A stretch of DNA of 64,000 bases, taken from assembly GCF_950023065.1 (NCBI RefSeq), contig NC_088679.1, forward strand, positions 46,996,001 to 47,060,000, given 5' to 3'. This document shows, in pieces, positions 23,842 to 37,300 of this stretch (its first letter is position 1; the number at the start of each line of letters is the position of its first letter). Under the pieces are notes generated by a model. That model was not told the DNA's origin, made no database searches, and saw nothing but the letters and a program-made list of their open reading frames with translations. The DNA is from Planococcus citri (Eukaryota; Arthropoda; Insecta; Hemiptera; Pseudococcidae). Made by a program: the position numbers and the translations under genes.

Positions 23842-24712
23842 TCTCCGAAAAAGAATCGTACACCCCGCCCTTATCAGGGGAAAGAATGTAAATATTTTAG
23901 TAATAAAATGTTGTGATATAATTTTGAAAACCGCCCCCTAAAGTTCAACCAAATTTTTAAGGCTTTTCCTCCGAAGTCAAGATTATAAGTTAATTCTGAA
24001 ACACCTTCTTTTTAGCATAATTTTTAATCAAAATAAGCTTTCAATTATCAATATAAAACTATTAAGTGTGTAGGTTCAACAACAAAAATTAAAAAAAAAA
24101 AAATAGGACAGACACAGAGTTTGAAGAAGCTTGGTAATCTAATCTGAATGTTGAACTGTATCTACCCCAATTTTTTTAGAAATTTTTTTGTTGTTGAACC
24201 CGCACACTTGATAATTTTGTACTAATAATTGGTCTAAAAAAATTTGGGCGGACACGGTTCAACGTTCAGGTTAGATTAACCAGCTTCTTCGAACTCGTGT
24301 CCGCCCAAATTTTTTTAGACCAATTATTAGTACAAAATTATCAAGTGTGCGGGTTCAACAACAAAAAAATTTCTAAAAAAATTGGGGTAGATACAGTTCA
24401 ACATTCAGATTAGATTACCAAGCTTCTTCAAACTCTGTGTCTGTCCTATTTTTTTTTTTTTTTAATTTTTGTTGTTGAACCTACACACTTAATAGTTTTA
24501 TATTGATAATTGAAAGCTTATTTTGATTAAAAATTATGCTAAAAAGAAGGTGTTTCAGAATTAACTTATAATCTTGACTTCGGAGGAAAAGCCTTAAAAA
24601 TTTGGTTGAACTTTAGGGGGCGGTTTTCAAAATTATATCACAACATTTTATTACTAAAATATTTACATTCTTTCCCCTGATAAGGGCGGGGTGTACGATT
24701 CTTTTTCGGAGA
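23842..24712. repeat. Near-perfect 871-bp long inverted repeat (giant hairpin)
   Basis: The left end TCTCCGAAAAAGAATCGTAC is mirrored by GTACGATTCTTTTTCGGAGA at the right end. The arms (about 415 bp each) stay almost identical inward to GGGCGGACACG / CGTGTCCGCCC at 24246-24256 and 24296-24306. Only a loop of about 39 bp remains, which is itself a third, inverted copy of the arm segment with TTGAAGAAGCTTGG. Such low divergence implies a recent origin or gene conversion between the arms. No protein is encoded. Confidence 0.92.
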
Positions 24713-24878
24713 TACCGTATTACCAATACTGATTAGCAGACAGACGAAGTACCAATTTACAAAATATGGATAAAGTTTTTGAAACTGTATTGATACTAAA
24801 ATACCAATACCGAAATAATTTTTGATGGGAAGTATATTTTGGTATTGGTACTTTGCATTTTCTTGATTTATTTTAAAA

Positions 24879-25537
24879 TGTGATCTGTCACGAGAAAACC
24901 AGGTTAGTGTCCAAAACGTAAATTTTACAGGACGGACATTTGAAGTTTTGAATCTATGTGTTCGGCGATCTATGATTCGTAGGTCCCTGAAACTTGGACC
25001 ACTTTTGGCCACAAGGGGTGCCAACATAACCTGACATTTTTTTTCAAAATCAGGGTTGCCAAAGGTCAATAATCGAAATTTCTCTAAATCGATTTTTTCG
25101 TTTTTTTTTAAATTTTGTGCCAAAAATTTCGCGAAAACTACTAAGAATGAATTATTAATATAAAATAAAGTTATTTATTGAGTTTTTCAATTTTTTCAAA
25201 AATTTTGTTCAAGGTGAAAAGAGTTGATTTTTCCAGCTTGGGCCTCATTCAAATTTCAATAAAATGGCACTAATCCTCCGAATGTGGGCCGATTGCCCCA
25301 AAAATTTGCATATTGACTCTCTAGAACATACTTTTCAAGAAAATCACAAAAAAAATTTTCTCAAACTTTTTTTGTAGTTGCTCTATTTTTTCAACCTTGA
25401 ATTTAAGGTCAAAAGAATCGTTCGCGAACGTTTTAACCACCACAGGCGGATTCTGTACACTGAGTACTACCAATATCCATAAAAAAAAGCAAATCGATTT
25501 TTTGGACACTAACCTGGTTTTCTCGTGACAGATCACA
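24879..25537. mobile_element. MITE with perfect 38-bp terminal inverted repeats
   Basis: The left end TGTGATCTGTCACGAGAAAA (24879) extends through CCAGGTTAGTGTCCAAAA, and the exact complement runs 25500-25537. The 659-bp element has no transposase. A 161-codon minus ORF (24638-25123) crosses its left edge, and I take it as a shadow. It lies between the 871-bp hairpin and the 1.5-kb element starting at 25563. No target duplication is evident. Confidence 0.85.
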
Positions 25538-25562
25538 AATAATAAAATCACTAATAAAAATC

Positions 25563-27058
25563 AAGGTGCACTGGTGTAAGTCCGAATCCGGGGCAAGTCT
25601 TCCGAACCACTACCCAGCAGTGACTTGAGGGTACTATCCCTTCTTCACCATGACATGAAAATTTTTGGAATTCAGTTCCATTTCACATGTTTTTGGTTTA
25701 ATTGTATTTTGTTGTTGTTTTGAATTTGTTTTCAAATACAGATTTTCTATCTTTTAGTTTTTAGCATATACCGGACAAACTGCCCGTACAACAATGACCA
25801 TGCTAATTTTGATGTGAATGTCGACCCATCCACATCCGTCACTTTTGGATGCCACATGTCGATGTGAATTTCGACCCTGTGTCGAGCTAATTGTCGATGT
25901 AATTGTCGACTGATGTTGATCTACATTCGTGTCGACAATTGGCTCCACACAGGGTCAAAATTCACATCGACATGGGGCATCCAAAAGTGACGGATGTGGA
26001 TGGATCTACATTCACATCGAAATTAATGTCGACATTGTCGACCTCCTGCTTCGTTAAGTCATAGAATTTGAGTTTAATAATTTTTAATTTTTTTTTCCAA
26101 AAATTATTTCCTCTGATGTGGCTATTGCTAGTGCTCAAAACAGCATCGAAGCAAAGTCCACTTCCGAAGAAGTACAGACGAAAAGTCTGTAAAATCAAGA
26201 AGTTCAACAGAAATCCCTTATATCAAAGATGGTGCAATACTTTATCTGCGAGTATCAAACTAATCCATTTTCATGTCGACATGTCGATGTTAATGTTGAT
26301 GTGAAATTCGACATCAACAAAACAAATACATCCACAATAACAACCTCATATCATCTACAACTCCAAACTGCGGAAAAGTGAATAATTTCATCAATTCCCT
26401 AAAAAATTTGTTTTCCACATTGAACAAGATCATATTTTTGTATGTTTACTAAAATTTTAAACACTAAAACAGAAATTTTAATTTTGAAAAAGTGGTCGAC
26501 ATAGTTGTAGATGTAAATTTCGAGCATCGAATTTTACATCTACATGTTGAGATGGCATGTCGAGGTATCAGAAATAATGAGAAAATTACGAAAATTTTCA
26601 TTTACTTGGTTTTTGTATGGACAGAAGATTCCTACTAAATAATTAATTTATCACTTTTCCATCATATGTTGGAAAAAAACGTAGTCGATGTAAATGTCGA
26701 CGTCGACAATTGTTGTGCGGGTGTACATCCTAGTGAAAATCTGATGAGAGTGAGCTCAAAGAGAATTAAATTTTCTACAATTTTGTTAACATGAAATTTT
26801 CGTAGGACACTCTGTTTTTGAAACAACACGTCCGCAAAGTTGAGCTGGTTCTAACTTACCCAAAATTGGGGTAAGTCAGTTTATTCCACTGAGTGAAAGC
26901 TACAGTGTCAATTGCGCTCAAATTTTTACCATAACTAAAGAACGCTTATGGGAACCTACATAATAAATTTGAGCCATATTGGTTCATTGGTAGGAGAGTA
27001 ACAGCCAGTCAAAGTTGAAATTGTGAAGAACCCATCCGGACTTACCCTCGTGCACCTT
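25563..27058. mobile_element. TIR element about 1.5 kb, GTCGA-rich interior
   Basis: The left end AAGGTGCACTGGTGTAAGTC (25563) and the complement of the right end, AAGGTGCACGAGGGTAAGTC (ending 27058), form an imperfect TIR of about 27 bp. A palindromic internal copy of the motif (CTTACCCAAAATTGGGGTAAG) lies near 26857. The interior is rich in GTCGA/TCGAC words and contains a 212-bp hairpin. No transposase was recognised. End design (AAGGT..., internal GGGGTAA words) resembles the element at 29770, suggesting related families. Confidence 0.68.
25809..26020. repeat. Hairpin of GATGTGAATGTCGAC-type repeats
   Basis: A left arm of about 75 bp at 25809-25882 (with CATCCACATCCGTCACTTTT and CCCTGTGT) is mirrored at 25946-26020 (ACACAGGG ... 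AAAAGTGACGGATGTGG). Inside each arm a shorter unit, ATGTGAAT(G/T)TCGAC, is itself repeated. Related words recur at 26275-26310, 26495-26565 and 26680-26710. Confidence 0.75.
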
Positions 27059-28359
27059 ACTCATATTGAAAAACTTGTAAGTGATAATGATGAACTTTGA
27101 ATTCCCAAATCAAGAGATTTGTTTTTTTTACACAGATTTTGGCAGATTAAAATCCACAAGAATCTGCTAGGATAGTAGCTTTTGAAAATGGATTTTGGAT
27201 TTTACTTGAAGAGAGAAGACTTCTGATGTTTTGAAAGTTTGTGGTGGGGATCTAAAAAAGGTTTAAAAAGAGATTCAAAAAACGTCCAAATGAAATACCA
27301 TTTGTGAGTACCATCATTGTGAACAACACATCCAAATTTCAGCTTCCTAGGTCATCCCCACCCCATTTAAGGTGGATAAAAAAATCAGAAATGTCCTCCA
27401 AGAACTTCTCCCCGTAAACATGCAAAAAGAACACTTTACCTGTGAAGAAAAATCCAAACAGGAGGAAAGCATCGCAGTGGAGCTGTAAATACATAATGTT
27501 TAAAACACAAATCACATCACCATTTAATTAATTGAATGCTTTTAACAGAAAACATTGCCATCATGTTTGAAAAGCCTTCGAAGTTTCTGGTACAAAAATT
27601 TTGCTCTTACACAGCCGCCGACTGCTGTGACTTTTTTTTACATTTTTCCGGGGCAAAGTGGTCAATTTAGACCAAAATTTTTTTCTAACAATGTTATAAA
27701 AGACACCTCACTACACCATCAATCCAAATGCCATGTTTTAAAATTTTTACTTGCAAAATATGAATTTTGTAATTTTGAGAACCCCTAAATCCCCATCTGA
27801 GTCGACCAATTGTTTGAAATTCATGTCTAGATGGAGAATAGATACCTATTTTTTTATTACATTTTTTCATTTTCATAGCAAAAATGTTGACAAAGAAATC
27901 ACTGTTACATTGAATAAGCAAACCCAGTGGAGGGGGAAGTCTCTGCACATTAGGAGGGCTGTCCAAGTGAGTCAAGGGCAGGGGACACTAATCATAAAAT
28001 TAGAGGGATCAACACATCCTAGATGTGGGTGCTAATCAAGCTCCTTCAGGAAAACTTCATGGGGTTCATGGGGGGGGGGGGAGTAAAAATCCATATGGAC
28101 ATGCTTAATTCAGGCCCTTGAAATCCCAGGCTAATAATTAATAAACATAAGTAGTAAGTACTAATACTCAGAATGGGTTGCCTACTTTCCTGTTAGAATG
28201 TGAATTATTCAAGACATTTTTTTATACAACTCATTGTCAGATCAAAATATTCAATTCACTATAGTTATATCACCATTATTACAATTTTTAATGATCAAAT
28301 AAATCATCATAATTTCATTATTTATAATTATTATAAATAATCAGTTTTTTTTTTTACAG
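27059..28359. other. Region upstream of the opsin coding start
   Basis: No coding exon was recognised. It includes a 12-base G run at 28070-28081 and AT-rich DNA. Because the opsin start codon lies just after a splice acceptor, a 5' untranslated exon and the promoter should lie here or further left. They cannot be placed from sequence alone. Confidence 0.45.
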
Positions 28360-31300
28360 CTACAATGTTCACCAATGTATCACACAGGCTTGCACAGGAC
28401 GTAAAAGATTTAACCTCACAACAAGTGTCACCAACCAGTTATGCAGTTGCAGCTTGCTACATGATGTGTGTCACCATTTTTGGAATATTAGTCAATCTCA
28501 TGGTATTTTATATTGTGCTCACTGACAACAAAGTAATCACCCAATTATCTACCTCAAACACATAACATTGTACAAATTTATTTATATTGTGGCTCGTGTT
28601 TTAGCTCAGGACACCAATGAATGCCATCCTGGTGAATTTAGCCTGCTCAGATTTTGGTATTGCATTTTTAGGAAATCCGGTAGCTTTATTCAATGCTATT
28701 AATGGTGGCTGGATGTTGGGACAGACTGTATGCCAAGCATATGGTTTTTGCATGTCTTTTTTTGGTGCGTATTTCAATCAAGTATTGCTTCACATTTTCC
28801 CTAGTTGAAAATAATACAAGGAAGTTAATTTCCTTTTCATTCAACATCAGATAATGGATAAACGAGGAAACAAACCGTCCAACTTTTCGGATCTTCAATT
28901 AAAATAATTTTCAAACTAAAATTGAAACAGGGCATTTATTCGCCATTTGCACAAATCCCCAACAAGTGAATTCAATCTAAAAGATTAAGCTCTCTTTAAA
29001 TTAAATACTCATGATTTCTTGACGAAAAGCTGTCTAAAAATGATAATACAACATGATATTTCACATTAAAAATGTTAGCTACCTTACTAGTGATTCAATT
29101 TTTATAGGGTACCTACATATTATTTTAATTTGAAAATACCTATGTCAAAAAATTTACTCATTTGTTAATTAAAATAAAAATGAATTTTTTATAACACCTG
29201 ACTAAAATATTGGCCTTGTATTATTTATGAATTTTCTGTGAGTAAAATAAACAGTTTAATGGATACTCCTACTTGAGTAATATTCCAGATAACCCCTTTT
29301 ATCATCATACTTTTATTTACTAATTTTCATCAAATGTTACTCAAAATCCTATGCATGTTGAAAAAATTACCTAGTAAATAAATCAAAATAATTACTTTCT
29401 CCTCGCTGACAAAATTTAGTAACTACTGAACTAGATATATTTACAAATTGAGACTTATACTTTGTAGGTATTGCTTCAATATTTACATTAACCGTTCTCG
29501 CCTACGAAAGATACCACATAATATGTCATCCATTCTCTATAGCCTCGCATTTAACCTGGCAAGGCGCGATGATCTCAATAGTTGGTACCTGGTTGGCTTC
29601 ATTCGTCGCTTCCTCACCTCCACTGTTCGGCTGGGGAGCTTATGAAAATGAGGCTGCGAATATAAGGTCGGTATACAGCACTAATTGCGCTAATTTTAAT
29701 TAATTAAATTATTGATTCACTAGAAATGCAACCGAAATTACTTTATATACTTATTTAACTTAAAAACATAAGGTAGAGTGGGGTAATTGCAAAGCATTTT
29801 TTGATTAGTGACACTTTGAGAGGGCGCTGTGAGAAGACTATTGCACGGATGAAGCTGAAATTTGTACCACTTATACTTCAGGGGGTTGTCTATCAATGGT
29901 AAAATGTTGGTCCAATTTGGTCCACAAATTGTAGAGAAAATTGCAATTTGAAAATTTGAAAATTGACTTTTGCATTTACCCCATTGGGGTAAATGCAAAA
30001 GTGGGACCTATCTTTTTTAATTATTTATTTTTTTGCATTTTCAACACACTCACTGTATTCTGCGTGTCATTTCCTAACTTTTGATGCATTCGTGCCTCAT
30101 GGTCTTGATTTGGTAAAAAATTTGATGACTTTTCCACTTCCCAAAAAAATTTTTAGGGGAGTGAAAAAATAAAATGTTGAAAAACTATTTTTTTTAAACT
30201 CGCTAAAATGAACAAAAAATCAACTATTGATCATTTCTGATGTTTTTTATGTAAAAAACTTGTCATAGAAATTCATTTTTCATCAAATAGTATATTAGTA
30301 AAACGTTAAAAAAGAGCAATTGATCACTTTTCTAACATGTAACTCATCATGTGACTGTGGAAGTTTATTTTTTTTGTAATTTCGAACCATTTTCAAGTTA
30401 TTTAGGACAAAAAAATATTTGTGGTAAGTGCAAAAATTTTTAAAAAAATTGTTTTTGCAATTACCCCGAGTCGATTTTTTCTGGGGTGATTGCAAAAACG
30501 CAATTTACCGCCAAAATAAAAAAAAAATTCAAATTGCGATATCTTACCTTAAACTTTAATCCTTCATGACCCTTAGTGGTTTCAACATGCTTTGATAAAA
30601 GGGTTTTTGCTACGGAGCGACCAGTTGAACCCCGCGAGTTGTGACCAGGTGAATATGTCGGTAAAGGTTGTTGCTTCGACATCCCCTAATTGGCACAACC
30701 AGAAAATTGATATTTTTTGCACGAGGTCACAATTTTGCAATTACCCCATTTTTGCAATTACCCTACTCTACCTTAAGTATATAAATTAGAGTGATTATTT
30801 CCCTCTCAAATTGCAACAACAATTAGGTATTATTGCATTTTATGTCCATAATTAAGACACCTATCCAATCTTCCAGAGAAATGATCCACTTATTCAAGGT
30901 TAGGGCATTCCTACTGAAAAAAACACCAGCATAATATTCATTACGTAATCTTTTTTCAAAATTTGCAACATACGTATATGTGACAAAAATTTGATATTTA
31001 AAAAAAAAATTATTTTTAGGTTATTTACCAAATTTATAGGCGAAAACCAAATTGGAAGATTTTAAAATTCAGAAATTTATGCGAAACGCAGCGTATAATC
31101 GTAATTCTATGTAAAATATTTCTTTTAAATAAAATGAATTCATTACTTACATTCTAAAAATATTTTATGCCGCCAAAAAATAAGGCTTTCGTTTATAACG
31201 GAAGAAAATATAACGTGAACATGAATTATCACTTCCACATTTCAAATAATACAAATTTCAGCAAGTAAGGAATTTTTGTTATTGTCGCAAAATGACACAA

Positions 31301-34300
31301 GGCGACGAGGTGAAGTAGGTACCACGTCGCATTTTTTTGTCAAACCGAATAAGCTACCGAGCTAAATTTAATTCCGCTTTTCCAAATGTGATGCAAGAAA
31401 ATAAAAATTACAAAACTATACTTGAGAAACTGAAGGGTTGAAATTGAAACCAAAGAGCGAGCTTTTGTTTCATTACCAGCGTAGAATTTTCAAACTCCAA
31501 CTTAAAACCATGGTAAAATATTAATGAAATTTTGACACCTACATACATGACCTAGCTTAGACCCGCAAAACATACTCCAAGAGTCAAAGAAAAAACTATA
31601 GGTATACCTACTTAGTGATTACATTACCGTGAGAGAATAAACAAAATAGGAAATGAATGTATTGGATTTGATAGAGATTTTTGAATTTCATAGGTACATA
31701 CCTACCAATTTTATTGTTTTCAGTGCATGACACTCCATCGTAAAAAAAAAAGCAAACTACTTTAGTTAAACCCTTTTTGCTCTAATTTTTGCTTTAGGTA
31801 TACCTACATTTATTTTAATAAATCGTAATGCTTTCCAATAATGCTTTCAGAAGCTTTATAACATTAATGAAACTGTATTTTTTCCTACGAACATGAAATA
31901 TTGTAAACTTCTTTCCACGTGAATGACTTACAAAACCTTTCGTTGACGCGTAAATAATACACAGAATTTTTCGTAATTTTAAACGCTCTGCCTACTCTAA
32001 TGCTTTGGGTACTTGTTAAATTATCTAAACTATTATCAAATGAATGAGCAGTTTGATATGAAAATTTTGGCTAGAAAAGTGGAAATCATAAACAAGATAA
32101 TTTTTCCGAACATTTCATTCGACGAATTTTCTCAAAAATTTATGAAATTTCTATGGGTACTGAAAGAAAAGGTGCAGAACCCCTTGAAAATTACTATATC
32201 GATAGCCTTTTCAAATAATTTCAAAGCTTTTAGTTTTCCATTGGTACGAGTAGTATATGAGAATTTACTTACTTTGAAGAAAATGAAAACGTTGTTTTGT
32301 GGTTACAATATTACGATGCAAGAGACATTTAGGTCAACCAAATTTTACTCGAAAATGTCCATGTTTGCAGTTCGACTAATTCCGATGTGAAATATTTTGA
32401 ATAGTGAGTGGTGATTACCATGTACTTGATTCAACTTTGAACATGAATCTATGTACTATAAACTACCGGTTCAATCTCAGTGTTTATTTCACAAACCCGC
32501 CAATCAGAAACCGCACAACAGCAGCTCAATTACAGGAGCATTTTCTGTGGCAGACAAACTTGCAATTTCCATAATTATAACTTACTCATGAAAAGAAAAA
32601 TATACTTTTTGAATGTTTGTAGGTTCCGAGATGATAAAATATGTAAAAACAAAGTACATACCTAAGTAGGTAAGCAGGTTTACATTTAGAAACTTAGAGA
32701 ATCGATATTATGAGAGAAGTCTTTAAATGTTTATTTAAAGATTAAAATTGAGATCCGGGAGGATGAGACTTCTAAAAAAACGTATGTAGGTACCTACCTA
32801 TTACATTTGATGAAAACTAATCAAAATGAACTTCTTAGGAAATAAAATTAACCATTTAAACATTAATCGTTTCGGAAGTCTAAATGCAAATGCTGCAAAT
32901 TATCTAATAAAAGTAACTAACGAGGTACCTACTACCTACCTACCTGCCTACCTGCCTACCCACATGTTTCAAAAAAAATTTCCAACAATTTCAATGAACA
33001 ATGAATTTTACTTTCTTCCAAATAGGCTGTTTTCATTTTATGAATGAATCAGCAAATTTTCATCATGCTCGGACTTCTCAGCTGGCTATTAGATTCTTTG
33101 AATTGTCAATCATGAAAGCTATAGCAAATTCTTATGTTGCTTTTCTACATGGTTTATTAAACATTCTCCTATATTTCCGGATGATGGTGACGCATTTTGA
33201 GATTTAAATAGAGCCGTTCTGACTTTCGCATTTTGACTTCAATCTATTTCGAATTTTACACTTGAAGATGGTCTTTTGTGAGATTTGATTAGATTCTTAT
33301 TCATAAAACGGTAGGAATTTTATGGTCCAAATAGCTATACAATATCGTTTCCTTTTCGTTTAAGTTATTTTGCATTTTAATCTTCTCTAACGTAACGAGA
33401 ACTCTTCGTGATCTCGTTCCAAATTCCGCCCTTACTTTTATATGTCGTCACACATCCGAATTTAACAGGTACCACATCTGCTTTGGCATTTGATGCTGAA
33501 AAGAAATAAAAAAACGCCGTGTATACTTCACGTTAATCAAATATAAGATTCGAATGCGGTTGCTGTAACAGCGACAATACCTTGACTCTTACCACCAACA
33601 TTTAATTTAATTCTAACAACGTGTTTGAGAATAAGGAAAACGGAGGCTAAACTGTAAATCAAATTATCATACCGCAATTTCACCCAATTTCTTTTTAATT
33701 TCAAGTCACATTCTCGTTTCTTTCAAAAATGATTATTTTTTTCAAATTGCATAAACAAGACGGTAAGAACCAAGGCTGGTTTACTTTGAGCAATTTTTCA
33801 AAAAAAAAATGTTCTTCAGAACTGCATTACATCTACACACTAGCAAGAGAACACAACTTTGGTATATAAATGGAAAGAATGTAAATATGAACGTAGGCGC
33901 ACCAGTCAACACTAAATCACACAATACGAGTATGTCCGCTTGACCAGTGATATTTTTGGATCTGGTAATTTAAAACTATGACCAATTGAAAAAAAAATCA
34001 AATTGGTTATGATTTTCTTTTCAAAATTACTGAGCTAAATGTTTAATGAGTAATGATTGAATTATTTCTAAATTTGGGTTTTAAAAAAGCCATCATCTTG
34101 AAATTGTTCGAAATGAACTCAAAGTGAGGGTGGAGATGGCAGTTTTTTTTTTACAAAGATTGGTTATTGTTTGTAGTGATTTGTTATACAGAGATCCTAG
34201 ATCCCCGACTCAGAAAATCCTCATCTTCTAAAAAAAAAAACAACTTCAATGCTGAATCCTTTACCCACAAACCCAAAGTGACATTTTTCACAATCAAAAT

Positions 34301-37300
34301 GGAAATTAAGAACTTTTCAAAACCAAAACCATCTAAGCCTCATAGTCCCTCTTTTTTTTCACACATTGAGAAATTGCGAAGAGACACCAAAGACTTAACT
34401 TCCACTTCCATTAGATTTTTTGGTACTTTTCCCTTCCTAAAATATCTAAGTAGACACTTATTTATTATCTAGCATCGATGGTCCAACTAACAAAATCAAA
34501 TAAACAGACATTACTCGCTTTCATTAAGAAATACAAATCAAGTAGGTACACAACTGACTAGCGGACCTTATCAAAAATCAACGCGTGGTGGTAATGAGAA
34601 AACAACAAGTTCAAAACAAAAAGATAAAACATTCACAAAGACACATTAAAACAAGTTACACAGTTTCATTTCTCAAGCGTAGGTAACTTGAACACGGAAA
34701 TAACAAAGCAATTTGAAATTAATAACAAGGTAAAAATATATTATAGAATTAATATTTTAACGATGAGAGAACTGCTTACAAATTAAAAGATTAATTAAAA
34801 GCTTTACATTAATTTCGCTTCGCTGCTAAACTCTCGTCAAAACACAAAAACGTGTGCAATCGACTACACAAAAGATGGGCTTGTTGAGTTGATACTGAAA
34901 AATTTTACTTATAATGGGAACCACTAAAGGAAAATTTTACTTATTAAGTATATAATTCACTACGTTGTATTACTCCGCCACGACGGTACATTTTAATGAA
35001 CAAACTTCAGATTACATCAAAATTCATTCAAGTGCCTTCTCACTGTAAAATAATCCTCAATATGAAAACCCTCTAACATTTCCCTTGAGATACATAATAT
35101 GTTTTAAAAATGTGACCTTGATGACGGGAAATTTTCTTCTGCTTTAGTACAGTTCTCCTTATATATAACTTATAATAAAATTTCATATAAAAAAAAAACT
35201 TTCATTCCTTATAAGGGTGTGCATATTTTTTTATCATACGAGTCACGCATCTGTCACTTTATAGTAACTGAAATTTTATCGTTCATTTTCATCAACTGTA
35301 AGAATTCTTTAGAAACTCAAACGTCTAACAAAAAGTAGGTGTCTCTGTCTACCATTGACTATCTCCCAGTAGTATAACGAAACGGCATCTATGAAGTTCG
35401 TTCAATTTTTGAATTCTCAACATTGAATCAATACACGTTTCAACACATTTAGTGTTGAAAGAATGAAAGAAAACATTTCAAAGAAGTTTTCCAAATACAA
35501 AACATATTTCTAAAATCATGGTATGAAACTGAAAATTCCGCACTCAATCTCTCATCGGTGAACTTTTTATATCAAGTTAGTAATTTTGTTTCTTTAACAA
35601 TTCATCCCTAAATGAATTCATTTTTGACGTATAAAAAAAGAAAGTATCTAAGTTCCTTATCAATAAGGATAGGACTAAGTACCAAACTATGTTTACTTAT
35701 AAATTGTGAATCTACGTATCTGGGACCCGGTATAAACATTCAAATAACACAAAGTTTTATTCATTTTCTTTTTTTAAAAAAGGTAGGTAATCATGCATTA
35801 GACATTTTTTTATGATTGATCTGCTCTCCTCTTCGAAAATTATTTAGGAAAATATCATGTTGTGTAAGTAGGTAGGCACACCTTTATAAACATAACAGGA
35901 ATTTCATTATTATGGAACCGATAGGCTACATTTTTACTTTCTCAAAAACTCTACAAAAATTGAAAAATTGACTTTGACATCTTAAAATTTGGTTCTGAAG
36001 CCTGTTCTTTCATTTACTCAAATTCAAGTTCAATTGAAGTCAATACTAGAGTGATTCGTAACTTTTTCAAAATTAAGTTATCTATCCTTGATAAAATCTT
36101 TCTTCAACTATAAGTACATACATACCTATTTTAATCAAATTTTAGCACACAAAAAAATAGAAATCGTTGACACATAGCTTAAAATACAATATATAAAAAT
36201 CAGTATTCATCTTCAATATTTAAAAAATGAAAAGTAATTGCACCCTTGTAACAGGTGTATCAATCCTCATACTTCGTGCGGAATAGGTATTAAAGCATAT
36301 AGGCATAAAATACTCGCAAAAGTATTGTAATTTAGGCAGGTTCATTTATGAAATGAAAATAAACAGCGTTACCTAAAGATAAAGCATGAAATTTCCAACC
36401 ATTATTTTTTTATATCATCAAGGAACAACTTTTCCGAGATACTCGGCAGAAAGAAATTAATTTAGCAAAACTTGATCTTTTTTTCTACAATAAATTAGTT
36501 TCGTGTAATTTATTTTTTCTCAGCTTTACTTACGTATTAGGTAGTTTGTATCATATTCTAATTTATTGTAGCCTATATTTTCGACGATATTTCCAGAAGA
36601 TACGAAACAAGCGTTGAAAATCCAAATGAACACACTTACGTACCTAAGAGTAGCTATAGTTACCTACCTATTGTACAGTACATCTTCATAACACCCTGCT
36701 ATGAAAATCTGTTTGTTTGTTTGTTTTGTTACAGCTGTTCAATAAACTGGGCTAGTCGAGAGTGGAATGCTACATCTTATATATTATTTTTATTTAGCAT
36801 CGCAATGATAGTACCAATCTTCGTTATAACATTTTCGTACTATAACATTGTAAAAACCATGCGCCAGGTAGGCTCTACTTATTTTTATTTTTAAACTTTT
36901 TCTGTTAAAAAACGAATCTAAGAAATAACCCGGAGCAGTATTTTTGAATTATTTATTCGCTCTTCTCAAACAAACCCCTACTGTTTTTCAATTTTATTTC
37001 AACTCGAATGCTTTTAAGCGATAAAATGCGTTCAACGTTTGCGTTAAAATATTTTTCAACAAGTTTTAAAAGAAATCTCGAATAGCAAAATTAAATCATA
37101 CAAAAGCTTAAAACTTCATCACACTTTTATTACCAACATGTACTCGCTTGCAGAAAAAAGCCAAAAGTATTTATCATTGTGTTTTTCAATAGCCGTAAAA
37201 ATTTGTCTAAGTGCAAAAATCACGCGTCAACTACCAATTACAATTTCAACGCGCAAGCAGATACAACAGTTGGCAAATTTTCAATGAAAATAAGCAAAAT

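Noticed and set aside
24638..25123. 161-codon minus-strand ORF
   Set aside because: It straddles the left TIR of a MITE and the right end of the 871-bp hairpin, and shows no recognisable domain. Treated as a repeat shadow.
29667..29671. Alternative opsin exon 3 donor at 29671 (TCG|GTATAC)
   Set aside because: It would break the frame into exon 4. The donor at 29667 restores NISCSINW with the conserved disulfide Cys.
32013..32390. 125-codon + ORF inside opsin intron 3
   Set aside because: No motif and AT-driven composition. Nothing suggests a nested gene.
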